Source: Coriobacteriaceae bacterium
GTDB lineage: Bacteria; Actinomycetota; Coriobacteriia; Coriobacteriales; Coriobacteriaceae
DNA: 44,996 nucleotides
NCBI GenBank assembly: GCA_902364645.1
Contig: CABJEP010000013.1
Location: 26,962-71,957 of the forward strand
Direction of reading: 5' to 3'
The translations under genes and the position numbers were made by a program. The notes beneath the pieces were generated by a model that was not told the DNA's origin, ran no database searches, and was given only the letters and a program-made list of their open reading frames with translations. Shown piece by piece: positions 9,361 to 17,049 of this stretch (position 1 is the stretch's first letter; the number at the start of each line of letters is the position of its first letter).

Positions 9361-9684
9361 CTATATAAGACTCAAGACGATATAGAACACGATGCCCGAG
9401 ACGCAGCACCACAACATCGATTTTGTCTTGATTGCCACCGCCACGACGCCGGCGGCCGCAATCCAGGGAACCAAGGCAGGCCAGAGTCCCGCGTCGAACG
9501 CGCCGGGGCTCACCAAGTCGTTGGCGACCAGCGCGGCAAAGGCAGCGGGCGGGATATAGCCTAGGGCCTCGGTAATGCGGGGCGACAGGGTCCGCCCGCG
9601 CAAGGCGAACGCCGGCGCGATGCGAAAGAACGCGATAGCAGCCCACGACGACAGCCACAGAACCAAGAACTCGTTAACGGGCAT
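9361..9684 (-). CDS. azlD: Branched-chain amino acid exporter subunit AzlD
   Basis: A 107-residue protein with four hydrophobic helices, the size and pattern of AzlD, the small partner of AzlC in the LIV-E branched-chain amino acid exporter. Typical features are the early FFRIAPAFALRGRTLSP stretch and the GYIPPAAFAALVANDL segment, seen in this family before the second helix pair. ATG 9684 begins MPVNEFLVLWLSSW and overlaps the end of azlC by 11 bp, which implies translational coupling. No strong terminator was seen after it. Confidence 0.85.
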   Translation of the reverse strand: MPVNEFLVLWLSSWAAIAFFRIAPAFALRGRTLSPRITEALGYIPPAAFAALVANDLVSPGAFDAGLWPALVPWIAAAGVVAVAIKTKSMLWCCVSGIVFYIVLSLI

Positions 9685-10366
9685 CGCGGGCACCTCTTCC
9701 GTCAAATACAGCATCGCACGCCAGCGCAATGGCAATGCCGACCACGACGCTTGCCGGCACGGCAATATTCACGAGGCCCAAGAACTTGCATACGGCGACG
9801 GACACCGCGCCCGAAACCGCCGCGACAACGTTGCCGCGCGACAGCCGCTGCGAAAAGAGCAGGCAGATAAAGAGCGAGGTGCAGACAAAGGCTGCAATGG
9901 CGGTGGGAACATCGACAACGGCGCCGACGATGGCGCCCATCGTACACGATACGCCCCATGTTGCGATAAGGATCACATTGAGCACAAAGGAATCGCGCGG
10001 ACCCCAATCCTCCCCTTCAACCAACTTGGCAAGCGAGATGCCATATGCCTCCTCGGTAAGTGTCGCGGCAACAGCCAGCGTCTGACGCTTCGAGGCGCCC
10101 GTCAGATGCGGCGCGATCGATGCCGAGTAAAGCGCAAAGCGCGAGGAGATGGCAGCAACGCTCGCGACGATCGATGCTGCAGGCACGCCCGCCAGCCACA
10201 GGTTGCAGATCATAAACTGGCCGCTGCCCGTCACAAACGTGCCGCTCAGAGCAAAGACCATCCAGGGCTCCATTCCCGTCTGCCCCATGATCATTCCGCA
10301 CGGCGCGCCTATTGCAACATAGGTAAGCATCACTGGCCAGACGATTTTAAAGATCCTAAGGACCAT
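9674..10366 (-). CDS. azlC: Branched-chain amino acid exporter subunit AzlC
   Basis: The large subunit (230 residues) of the two-component branched-chain amino acid exporter of the plasma membrane. The N-terminal MVLRIFKIVWPVMLTYVAIG followed by GAPCGMIMGQTG and the GSGQFMICNLWLAG segment are characteristic of AzlC, and about seven hydrophobic helices follow. The frame extends upstream to 10600, overlapping the divergent HD gene, but ATG 10366 has GGGAG five bases before it and starts at the family's usual place. The 126-bp gap to the divergent HD gene holds a perfect inverted repeat, suggesting local control of this operon. Confidence 0.88.
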   Translation of the reverse strand: MVLRIFKIVWPVMLTYVAIGAPCGMIMGQTGMEPWMVFALSGTFVTGSGQFMICNLWLAGVPAASIVASVAAISSRFALYSASIAPHLTGASKRQTLAVAATLTEEAYGISLAKLVEGEDWGPRDSFVLNVILIATWGVSCTMGAIVGAVVDVPTAIAAFVCTSLFICLLFSQRLSRGNVVAAVSGAVSVAVCKFLGLVNIAVPASVVVGIAIALACDAVFDGRGARDAR

Positions 10367-10425
10367 GCCACTCCCATTCTGGTAAGTCGTCTGCAGCGCG
10401 CCTCGCAACGCAGCAGAAATATCAA

Positions 10426-10461
10426 CCGGTGGCAATAAAGTTCGCCTACAATTGCCACCGG
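10426..10461. promoter_or_regulatory. Perfect 11-bp inverted repeat between divergent genes (operator candidate)
   Basis: CCGGTGGCAAT (10426-10436) and ATTGCCACCGG (10451-10461) are exact inverse complements separated by 14 nt. The right arm overlaps a plausible -10 (TACAAT, 10447-10452) for the plus-strand HD gene. A regulator bound here could block both that gene and azlCD. It could also form an RNA hairpin, but no U-run follows. Confidence 0.6.
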
Positions 10462-10492
10462 ATCGAAAGACACAACTTTTTAGGAAGTCATT

Positions 10493-11305
10493 ATGACAGC
10501 TATCGATCGAGACCGGGCGCGCGCGGCCTTCAAAAGCTACACCGATGCCTACGACGCCACCAACCCACGCATCGCGCTCAAAATCGAGCATACGCACCAC
10601 GTGGCCGAGGCATGCGATGCCGTAGCGCGCGAGCAGGGCTGGTCGTCAGAAGATATTGACTTGGCGCGGCTTTGCGGCCTGCTACACGATATGGGCCGCT
10701 TTGAGCAGCTGCGGCGTTGGGACACCTTTAAGGACGCCGAGAGCATGAGCCATGCAACACTGGGCGTCGAGGTCCTCTTTGGCGAGAATCCCGCCGATGC
10801 ACCCGCCGTAACGAGCATCCGCGACTTTATCGATGACCCGGCAGAAGATGAGCTCATCCGAGCGAGCATTGCCTATCACAGCGATTTCCGTCTACCCGCA
10901 CAGCTCGACGAGCGCACACGGAGCTTCTGCGATATCGTGCGCGATGGCGACAAGATCGACATTATGCGCACCATCGCCGACAGCACCGTCGACACCATCC
11001 TCAAAGTGGATGAGGACACGTTTCTTGCCAGCCACTTCTCGACACCGGCGCTTACCGCCTTTAACGAGCACCGCTGCGTCACGCGCGATGAGCGCGATGA
11101 GCCCGCCGACTTCTTGGTGGGGCTTATCTGCTTTATGTTTGAGCTCGTCTATCCGGCAAGCCGCGCGCTGGCGCGCGAGCAGGGCGATATCTACCGCCTG
11201 CTCGACGCGCCCTTTGGCATTACGCGGCCCTTTACCGACCCCGCCGCGCAGGCAACCTGGAGCCGCCTTAAGGACGAGCTGCGCCGCTGGCTGGCAAGCG
11301 CTTAG
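10493..11305 (+). CDS. HD-domain phosphohydrolase
   Basis: A 270-residue soluble protein with an HD-superfamily metal-dependent phosphohydrolase domain. Visible metal ligands are the His in EHTHHVAEACDAV (residue ~38), the HD pair in CGLLHDMGRFEQ (residue ~65), His residues in the helix around AYHSDFRLP, and the late Asp in RDGDKIDIMR. Such enzymes cleave nucleotides or cyclic nucleotides; the substrate is unknown. ATG 10493 follows AGGAAG. Its stop overlaps the stop of the convergent etfA gene by four bases (11302-11305), so there is no room for a terminator between them. Confidence 0.82.
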   Translation: MTAIDRDRARAAFKSYTDAYDATNPRIALKIEHTHHVAEACDAVAREQGWSSEDIDLARLCGLLHDMGRFEQLRRWDTFKDAESMSHATLGVEVLFGENPADAPAVTSIRDFIDDPAEDELIRASIAYHSDFRLPAQLDERTRSFCDIVRDGDKIDIMRTIADSTVDTILKVDEDTFLASHFSTPALTAFNEHRCVTRDERDEPADFLVGLICFMFELVYPASRALAREQGDIYRLLDAPFGITRPFTDPAAQATWSRLKDELRRWLASA

Positions 11306-12507
11306 CACTCGAGCTGAGCCAGCAGCTCCTCAACGATCTCAACGGCATCGCCGACGACCTTGTACTGGGCGGCACCAAAGATGGGGGCATCCGGGTCCTC
11401 ATTGATGGCGACAATGCACTCCGCCCCACCGATGCCGGCGAGATGCTGGATAGCACCCGAGACACCGATGCTCACGAGGAGCTTGGGCGAGACCGATACA
11501 CCCGTCTGGCCAATTTGGTGGCGATACTCCAGCCAGCCGGCCTCCACCACGGGGCGCGTGCAACCAAGCTCGGCACCCAGGGCATCGGCGAGTTTTCGCA
11601 TCAGGGGCAGATTCTTCTTGGAGCCGATGCCGCGGCCCACCACGACCAGACGCTCGGCGTCGGCAATCGATGCCTGCTGCCCCCACTCCTCGGCGGGAAT
11701 CGAGATCTCGACACGGGCCTTAACGTCTTCCGCAAGCATCACCTGGGTGATCGTGCCGGAGCGGCCATAGTCAAACTCGGGCGCCTTAAAGATGCCGGGG
11801 CGCACCGTTGCCATCTGCGGACGGTGGTTGGGGCAAATGATGGTGGCCATCAGGTTGCCGCCAAACGCCGGGCGCGTCTGCTGCAGCAGGCCCGTTTCCG
11901 TATCCATCGAAAGCACGGTGCAGTCGGCCGTAAGGCCCGTCTGCAGGCGCACGGCAACGCCAGGCGCCAGCTCGCGGCCAAAGGCGGTCGCACCGTACAG
12001 AATGGCCTCGGGCTTGCGCTCGGCCACCAAATCGCAGATCAAGCGGGCGTAGACCTCCGCGTCGTTCTGACGCAGGCGCTCGTCACGACAGACCAGAACT
12101 TCGTCCGCACCGGCGCAAATCAGATGCTCCAGGTCCCCGAGCGAGCCCTCGGGGCTCATGCCGACCAGTGCCACCAGACGGCAGCCGCGGGCATCGGCAA
12201 GCTCGCGCCCCTTGCCCATAAGCTCGTAGGCCACGGGAGCCATGGCATCGCGCTCGTCAGTCTGCACGAAGACCCAAATGTCTCGATATGCGTCAAGGTC
12301 TGCCGCGCCGGCGGCCTCGTCGCGCTCAATCGAGATGGCGTTGACGGGGCAGGCGTCGACGCACCCGCCGCACAGGATACAGCCGTCGGTTACGCGGGCA
12401 CAGCGATTGGGGCGCTCGCCCTCCACCACAATGCCGCCCGAGGCGCAGGCGCGAACGCAGCGACCGCAGCCGATACAGGCTTCGCTATCGATAATCAGCC
12501 CGCTCAT
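11302..12507 (-). CDS. etfA: Electron-transfer flavoprotein alpha subunit with N-terminal ferredoxin domain
   Basis: The 401-residue protein carries two 4Fe-4S cluster motifs in its first 60 residues (Cys11-14-17-21 and Cys43-46-49-53), then an EtfA domain. The C-terminal FAD-binding part shows VVVGRGIGSKKNLP, RPVVEAGW, GQTGVSVSPKL, GVSGAIQHLAG and INEDPDAPIF, all classic EtfA motifs. Ferredoxin-extended EtfA is known from the electron-confurcating lactate dehydrogenase (LctC) of Acetobacterium woodii. It abuts etfB (stop TAG directly followed by ATG), and is last in the lctD-etfB-etfA operon. With EtfB it should pass electrons from the lactate dehydrogenase to NAD and ferredoxin. Confidence 0.92.
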   Translation of the reverse strand: MSGLIIDSEACIGCGRCVRACASGGIVVEGERPNRCARVTDGCILCGGCVDACPVNAISIERDEAAGAADLDAYRDIWVFVQTDERDAMAPVAYELMGKGRELADARGCRLVALVGMSPEGSLGDLEHLICAGADEVLVCRDERLRQNDAEVYARLICDLVAERKPEAILYGATAFGRELAPGVAVRLQTGLTADCTVLSMDTETGLLQQTRPAFGGNLMATIICPNHRPQMATVRPGIFKAPEFDYGRSGTITQVMLAEDVKARVEISIPAEEWGQQASIADAERLVVVGRGIGSKKNLPLMRKLADALGAELGCTRPVVEAGWLEYRHQIGQTGVSVSPKLLVSIGVSGAIQHLAGIGGAECIVAINEDPDAPIFGAAQYKVVGDAVEIVEELLAQLEC

Positions 12508-13323
12508 CTATGCCATCCCCTCGATAATCTTGGCAAGTTTTACCGCCTGCTCGGACGCCGTTCCCTCAACGGCCTCGCACGTTTGGTCACGGTCGGGCAC
12601 AAACGAGCGCACGACCTGCGTCGGTGATCCGGCAAGGCCGCAACGCGAGGGATCGGCGTTTACGTCGGCAGCGCTGGCCACGCGCACGTCTGCATCCTCG
12701 GCCGCGCGAATACCGGCAATACTCGGCATGCGCAGCTGGCCAATCTCCTTGGCGGTCGTCATCGCACACGGCATCTCCAGGTACACCGTCTCCTCGCCGG
12801 CATCGCAGCCATGGACGAGCGCCAGCGAGCCACACGTCGTAAATCCCGCGCTCTGCACACAGCTCACGTCGGTCACGCAGGGGATCTCAAAGGCGCCGGC
12901 CAGCTCGGGGCCGATCTGGGCCGTATCGCCGTCCACTGCCATCTTGCCGCAGATGAGCAGGTCAAAGTCCTCATCGAGTGCCTCGATGCCGCATTTGAGG
13001 GCATAGGTGGTGGCTAGGGTATCGGCACCCGCAAAGGCTCGGTCGGTCAGCAGCAGCGCGTCGTCGGCACCGCGGGCGATGCAGTCGCGCAGCAGCGATT
13101 CGGTCGCGGGGATGCCCATCGACACCACCGTCACACGCACGTCCATGCCAAAGCCGATAAAGTCGTCCTTCAGCGCTAGCGCACATTCGAGGGCACTTGC
13201 ATCGAAGGGATTAATGACCGCCTGCTTGCCATCACGCACGATAGTATTGGTCTTGGGGTCCATCTTGACCTCGGTGCTTCCGGGCACCGCCTTGACGCAC
13301 ACCACCATATGGAAATCACTCAT
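12508..13323 (-). CDS. etfB: Electron-transfer flavoprotein beta subunit, bifurcating type
   Basis: EtfB (271 residues) binds nucleotide and, in bifurcating complexes, the FAD that splits or joins electron pairs with NAD(H). The family start VVCVKAVPGSTEVKMDP, the stretch VRDGKQAVINPFD, and CGKMAVDGDTAQIGP near residue 120 are seen; the DGDTAQxGP motif is typical of bifurcating Etf-beta rather than of simple respiratory Etf. ATG 13323 has GGGGG nine bases upstream. A GTG at 13329 overlapping the stop of the preceding gene (GTGA) is an almost equal alternative and would add two residues. Translation is coupled on both sides, as etfA starts immediately after the stop. Confidence 0.92.
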   Translation of the reverse strand: MSDFHMVVCVKAVPGSTEVKMDPKTNTIVRDGKQAVINPFDASALECALALKDDFIGFGMDVRVTVVSMGIPATESLLRDCIARGADDALLLTDRAFAGADTLATTYALKCGIEALDEDFDLLICGKMAVDGDTAQIGPELAGAFEIPCVTDVSCVQSAGFTTCGSLALVHGCDAGEETVYLEMPCAMTTAKEIGQLRMPSIAGIRAAEDADVRVASAADVNADPSRCGLAGSPTQVVRSFVPDRDQTCEAVEGTASEQAVKLAKIIEGMA

Positions 13324-13325
13324 CT

Positions 13326-14927
13326 TCACGCGCCCCCTTTCTGGACGAGTTCATCCAAGAGCTTCTCCGAAAACAGGTTGCCGCGACCCAGCTGGCCGGC
13401 AGGGTCGAGCTGGAGTTTGAGACGCGCCGACTCGACCATGGCCTCGTGGCCGTACATCGTCTCCAAGAAGCCCGCCTTGATCTTGCCGACGCCGTGCTCG
13501 GCAGAAACGGCACCGCCCATGGCCGTGACCTCGGAAGCCCACTGGGCAAAGAGTTCTCCACCACGACGGTAGTCTTGCGCGTCGCGCGGCAGGATGTTCA
13601 CATGCAGATGGTTGTTCCCGATGTGTCCCCAGGCAGCAGACTCAAGCCCGCTTTCGGCCAGCGTGCGGCGATAGAGGGCCACGACATCGGCAAGGCGTGC
13701 ATTGGGCACCGACATATCCGATCCCAGCTTGGTAATGGTGGGGTCGATGCGGCGACGCTCGTCAATGAGCATATTGACACTCTCGGGGACCGCGTGGCGG
13801 AAGAACCGCTGGCACTCGCGATCGACTTCGGTGCGGGCGACCCATGTCGCATCGTCGCGGCCACCCGCAAGCTCCAGCACCCATCCCAAGTGGTACAGCT
13901 CCTCGGTCGCCTGCGCCTCGTCATCGCAGTCGAGCTCCACGTAGACACAGACCTTTGCCTCGTCGTCGAGCGCCGGCAGCGAGGCAAACGCTGTCGACTG
14001 CTCGCGCTGGCGACGCAGGATATCCAGGGCGCCAGCATCGAAATACTCAATAGCGGCGGCATGGGACAGCACGGGACGCACGGAATCGGTAAAGGACACG
14101 GCCTTGTCTTCGCCATCGAAAAAGCAACTCACACCCCATACGACCGAAGGTGCCGCCTGCAGGGCGATCTCGAGCTCGGTAATGACGCCGAGCGTGCCGC
14201 ACGCACCGATAAAAAGATCGATGGCGTCCATATCGTCCGCAACAAAATACCCCGAGGCATTTTTGGTCTTGGGCATGGTGTAGTCAGGAAGATCAAGCTC
14301 GAATGTATGACCCTCTGCCGTCACGAGCGACAGGTGGCGGCCCTGGGCAAAAGCCTCGCCGCGCTGAAGCTCAAGCAAATCGCCATCAGCCAGCGCGACG
14401 TGGAGTCCCGTGACATGCGGGCGCATGGGACCGTAAGCGTAGCTGCGGGCACCGGAGGCGTTGCATGCCGCCATGCCGCCCAGACAGGCAGATGCCTCGG
14501 TGGGATCGGTGGGAAAGAACTGCTCGGGGGACTCTTGGAACTCCTCGTAGGCCTCAAGCGATGCCTGGTCCCAACCAGCGGTCGGCAGTACCTTCTTGCT
14601 CAGCTGCTTACGCAGCTCCGAGAGCACAACGCCCGGTTCCACGCGCAGCAGAAATTGGCCTTGTTCATCGCGGCGAAGGCCCAAGTAGCGATTCATACGG
14701 GAAGTATTGAGGATATGCCCACCGTGGGGCACGGCACCGGCGGCAAGGCCGGTTCGGGCGCCCTGAACCGTTACCGGGACACGCTCGGCATGGAGCGTTT
14801 CCAAAATGGCACGGACCTCGTCTTCCGTTGTCGGAAACGAGATGCTCGATGCTTCGCCCGATGCGCGAGATTCGTCGCGGCCATACTCTTCGAACTCGTC
14901 GGTGAAGGGTTTGATGGTTGCAGACAC
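13326..14927 (-). CDS. lctD: FAD-linked D-lactate dehydrogenase (GlcD/LctD family)
   Basis: A 533-residue flavoprotein of the GlcD/D-lactate dehydrogenase family, oxidising a 2-hydroxy acid (lactate or glycolate) to the keto acid. The PCMH-type FAD domain occupies about residues 25-260 (VPVTVQGARTGLAAGAVPHG, FFPTDPTEASACLGGMAACN, GTLGVITELEI). The FAD-oxidase C domain has AWGHIGNNHLHVNILP and SAEHGVGKIKAGFLETMYG near the end. It heads an operon with EtfB and ferredoxin-EtfA, which matches the LDH/Etf complex of acetogens, so D-lactate is the likeliest substrate. ATG 14927 is preceded by AAAGGGGGAGTTCGC. The 346-bp region upstream is non-coding. Confidence 0.88.
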   Translation of the reverse strand: MSATIKPFTDEFEEYGRDESRASGEASSISFPTTEDEVRAILETLHAERVPVTVQGARTGLAAGAVPHGGHILNTSRMNRYLGLRRDEQGQFLLRVEPGVVLSELRKQLSKKVLPTAGWDQASLEAYEEFQESPEQFFPTDPTEASACLGGMAACNASGARSYAYGPMRPHVTGLHVALADGDLLELQRGEAFAQGRHLSLVTAEGHTFELDLPDYTMPKTKNASGYFVADDMDAIDLFIGACGTLGVITELEIALQAAPSVVWGVSCFFDGEDKAVSFTDSVRPVLSHAAAIEYFDAGALDILRRQREQSTAFASLPALDDEAKVCVYVELDCDDEAQATEELYHLGWVLELAGGRDDATWVARTEVDRECQRFFRHAVPESVNMLIDERRRIDPTITKLGSDMSVPNARLADVVALYRRTLAESGLESAAWGHIGNNHLHVNILPRDAQDYRRGGELFAQWASEVTAMGGAVSAEHGVGKIKAGFLETMYGHEAMVESARLKLQLDPAGQLGRGNLFSEKLLDELVQKGGA

Positions 14928-15181
14928 GCGAACTCCCCCTTTATCTAACTACAGTGTTTGCAGGTAGATGTTACCGCATCGTTTCGTCGACGTGTTCGAA
15001 ACCGTCTCCATAATTGGCGATTTTTACGTTTGCGCAATTCGGCGAACGGCAAGGCTTCCTCGGCAGACGATGCTTTTGACACATATCGCCCCGCCGTCGC
15101 CGACCGCTCGATTGTCGCTCGAAAAAAGTTGAAGTAATTTTTTCCACCTTTTACCTGCGGAGATGTCAATCCGTCAAGCAT

Positions 15182-15199
15182 TTGGTCAGAAATTGGTCA
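15182..15199. promoter_or_regulatory. Direct repeat TTGGTCA in the lctD upstream region
   Basis: TTGGTCA occurs at 15182-15188 and 15193-15199, one helical turn apart (period 11). TTGGT is the half-site of FadR/LldR-type GntR regulators that often control lactate genes, though these normally bind inverted repeats. The rest of the 14928-15273 gap holds only AT-rich tracts (15121-15150) and no convincing gene. Confidence 0.35.
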
Positions 15200-15273
15200 A
15201 GTAGCGGCTGATACGGTCGGCGTCGACAGCCAAAACCGATAGAAGTTTTGGCCCCAGAAGCAGGGAGGTTCCC

Positions 15274-15570
15274 ATGGCATATTACTGGCCCCAGTACGGC
15301 GTCGCCATCGAGGTCGACGACGATCCCTATCTCCTGCCTTTCGACGAAGAGGCGTTCCCCGATACGGCGGTCTACCACGTCACCACCGATGTTATCTGCG
15401 ACCCCGAGTCGTTCTCGGCGCTCGCCCACCACATCGCACGTATCCACGACATCGAGCTCCCTCACGACTTTGACGAGCTCATCTACTCGCGCCGCCTGAT
15501 GCTTCACATGCTCTTTGGAGCGGACCCGTCCACGTTCGCACGTGTCTACACCACCAAGGACGCCGCATGA
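15274..15570 (+). CDS. Conserved-looking small protein of unknown function
   Basis: A 98-residue acidic, apparently cytosolic protein (MAYYWPQYGVAIEVDDDPYL...). No signal peptide or membrane helix is visible and no family was recognised. ATG 15274 has a strong ribosome-binding site (AGGGAGG) six bases upstream, and its stop overlaps the next start in an ATGA junction, so it is very probably a real gene and co-translated with the single-pass membrane protein behind it. It opens a five-gene cluster that otherwise encodes membrane or secreted proteins; a role in regulation or chaperoning of that cluster is only a guess. Confidence 0.75.
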   Translation: MAYYWPQYGVAIEVDDDPYLLPFDEEAFPDTAVYHVTTDVICDPESFSALAHHIARIHDIELPHDFDELIYSRRLMLHMLFGADPSTFARVYTTKDAA

Positions 15571-16076
15571 GTGCGAAGAAGCCGCCCCGCCTTGCAGGAC
15601 TGGGGCGTCGCAAGAAACTCGTCGTTGTCTGCCTGGCTATCGTCTGCGCCCTCATCGCCGTAGGGCTATACGCCTGGCAGTCGCAGCCCGTGCCCGAAGC
15701 GGGCGCCTCAGTCACGACGGCAGAGGGTAAATCGCGCCAAGAAATCCAAGATGAGCTCGATGCCATCGTCCGCGACAACATGATGACGATTTCGGTCGCG
15801 CCGGTCGCTCAGCTACAGGAGGACGGCAAGCTGCGCGTCAACGTGCAAAACGTCCAAGACAATATATTTCCCCAGCGATTCCGCGTCATCCAAAACGACG
15901 AGACCATGTACGAATCCGGTGTGGTCGAGACCGGCAAGACAATCGAGACGTGCCCCGCCGGCGACATCAAAGAAGGCGAGGCATACATCGAGATCCAGGC
16001 ACTCGATGCCAAGACCCTCGACAGCCACGGCAATCCGACACGTGTCAGGGTACGGGTTGAGCAAGCCGAGAACTAG
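15567..16076 (+). CDS. Single-pass membrane protein with extracellular domain, unknown function
   Basis: A 169-residue protein with a basic N-terminus (KKPPRLAGLGRRKK), one hydrophobic helix at about residues 18-37 (VVVCLAIVCALIAVGLYAW) and an outside domain of ~130 residues, rich in beta-prone sequence. There is no lipobox and no Ala-x-Ala cleavage site, so it is likely to stay anchored by its N-terminus. A short Glu/Gln-rich helix (GKSRQEIQDELDAIV) links helix and domain. The start ATG overlaps the previous stop by 4 bp. Second gene of the surface cluster 15274-18480; no family recognised. Confidence 0.78.
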   Translation: MSAKKPPRLAGLGRRKKLVVVCLAIVCALIAVGLYAWQSQPVPEAGASVTTAEGKSRQEIQDELDAIVRDNMMTISVAPVAQLQEDGKLRVNVQNVQDNIFPQRFRVIQNDETMYESGVVETGKTIETCPAGDIKEGEAYIEIQALDAKTLDSHGNPTRVRVRVEQAEN

Positions 16077-16166
16077 CTTTTTCGGCCGACGCGGCACCGC
16101 ACGCAATTCACCAGCATTCGTCCAATCATCGCGGGGACGGCCCGCGGCGAATAGAAAGGAACGACC

Positions 16167-16766
16167 ATGGACATCACCAGGAACATGAACGGAGCCAGAG
16201 CGCTCGTCGTGGGCGCAGGGCTCGCGCTCGCGCTCGCAATGGGCGCCGCCCCGACGCCAGCTCTGGCAGCCGGGCGCGTTGGAACCACGAAAGTAATGGT
16301 CAGGACCGAGATCGACAACGTAGAGTTCAAAGTTCCGACGGTTATTCCCTTCGTCGCCAAGGCCGACGGCACGCTTCAGGGCCCCTCAGAAGACGCGACC
16401 ACCATCGACAATCATTCGGCCTACGGCATCCATGTCACCAACATGAAGATCGACGCCATGAACACCTGGACCATTGCCGCCGACGCCAAGGCCGGAACCG
16501 CGCAGAATTCCATCGACTTTAAGGTCGGCCCCGACGGCGCACTCCAGAACGCCAGCGCCGCAATGCAGGAGACGGGCCTCGATCTTTCCAAGAATGCAGC
16601 CTTCGACATGGGCTACCAGGGCATTGCCGGCGGCACGGACAAAATTAAGCTCAAGACAAGCGGAAACGTCGCCCGCGTCACGCGCGACATCTTCCGCGTA
16701 ACCGGCGAAGGCGATCAGGTTGCAACGATCACCTGGACGGTCGAGCCCGGTGCGCACACGGCATAA
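16167..16766 (+). CDS. Secreted WxL-like surface protein
   Basis: This 199-residue protein has a clear Sec signal peptide: basic residues to about 12, a hydrophobic core (ALVVGAGLALALAMGA) and a likely cleavage after ALA near residue 35. The mature part is beta-rich and resembles WxL-domain surface proteins, which bind peptidoglycan non-covalently in Gram-positives: a VPTVIPF opening, an NTWTI motif mid-way and an ITWTVEPG motif close to the end. The canonical Leu of W-x-L is Ile or Val here, so membership is uncertain. ATG 16167 follows GAAAGGAACGACC. A hairpin CGCGGG/CCCGCG (16130-16146) lies just upstream. The next gene overlaps its 3' end. Confidence 0.78.
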   Translation: MDITRNMNGARALVVGAGLALALAMGAAPTPALAAGRVGTTKVMVRTEIDNVEFKVPTVIPFVAKADGTLQGPSEDATTIDNHSAYGIHVTNMKIDAMNTWTIAADAKAGTAQNSIDFKVGPDGALQNASAAMQETGLDLSKNAAFDMGYQGIAGGTDKIKLKTSGNVARVTRDIFRVTGEGDQVATITWTVEPGAHTA

Positions 16767-17031
16767 GGCTATCGCCCTGGCCGCCACCGTCAGCATCCTA
16801 GCGTTTGGGCCAGCCATGGCCTTTGCCCAGCAAGAACAGGCACAGGCCGCCACGCAAGTGACGGTCGATCTCTCGGAACTCGACCGCGGCGACCGCGAGG
16901 AACCGTTGGCGCAGACAGGCGACAGACGATGGCTCTTGGCAGTAGGTGCCACAGCAGCAGGCGCGGGGACCGCCGGCCTCGGTCTGCACATCAAACACAG
17001 CCAGAAACAAAACACGGATAGGCCGCACTAA
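16750..17031 (+). CDS. Tiny sortase-anchored surface peptide (LAQTG signal)
   Basis: A 93-residue protein with an N-terminal signal peptide (RTRHK then AIALAATVSILAFGPAMAFA) and a C-terminal wall-sorting signal: LAQTG at about residues 57-61, a hydrophobic stretch (WLLAVGATAAGAGTAGLGL) and a basic tail (HIKHSQKQ). LAxTG is the signal recognised by class E-type sortases of actinobacteria. After removal of both ends only ~30 residues (QQEQAQAATQVTVDLSELDRGDREEP) would remain on the wall. The GTG start at 16750 lies inside the previous gene (17-bp overlap), implying translational coupling. The same frame opens further upstream at 16720, but GTG gives a proper signal peptide. Confidence 0.75.
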   Translation: MRTRHKAIALAATVSILAFGPAMAFAQQEQAQAATQVTVDLSELDRGDREEPLAQTGDRRWLLAVGATAAGAGTAGLGLHIKHSQKQNTDRPH

Positions 17032-17049
17032 ATTAGCTAAGGAGACCCC

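Noticed and set aside
14945..15181. 78-codon minus-strand frame in the lctD upstream gap
   Set aside because: No ribosome-binding site, no domain, basic low-complexity composition; overlaps AT-rich promoter-like sequence.
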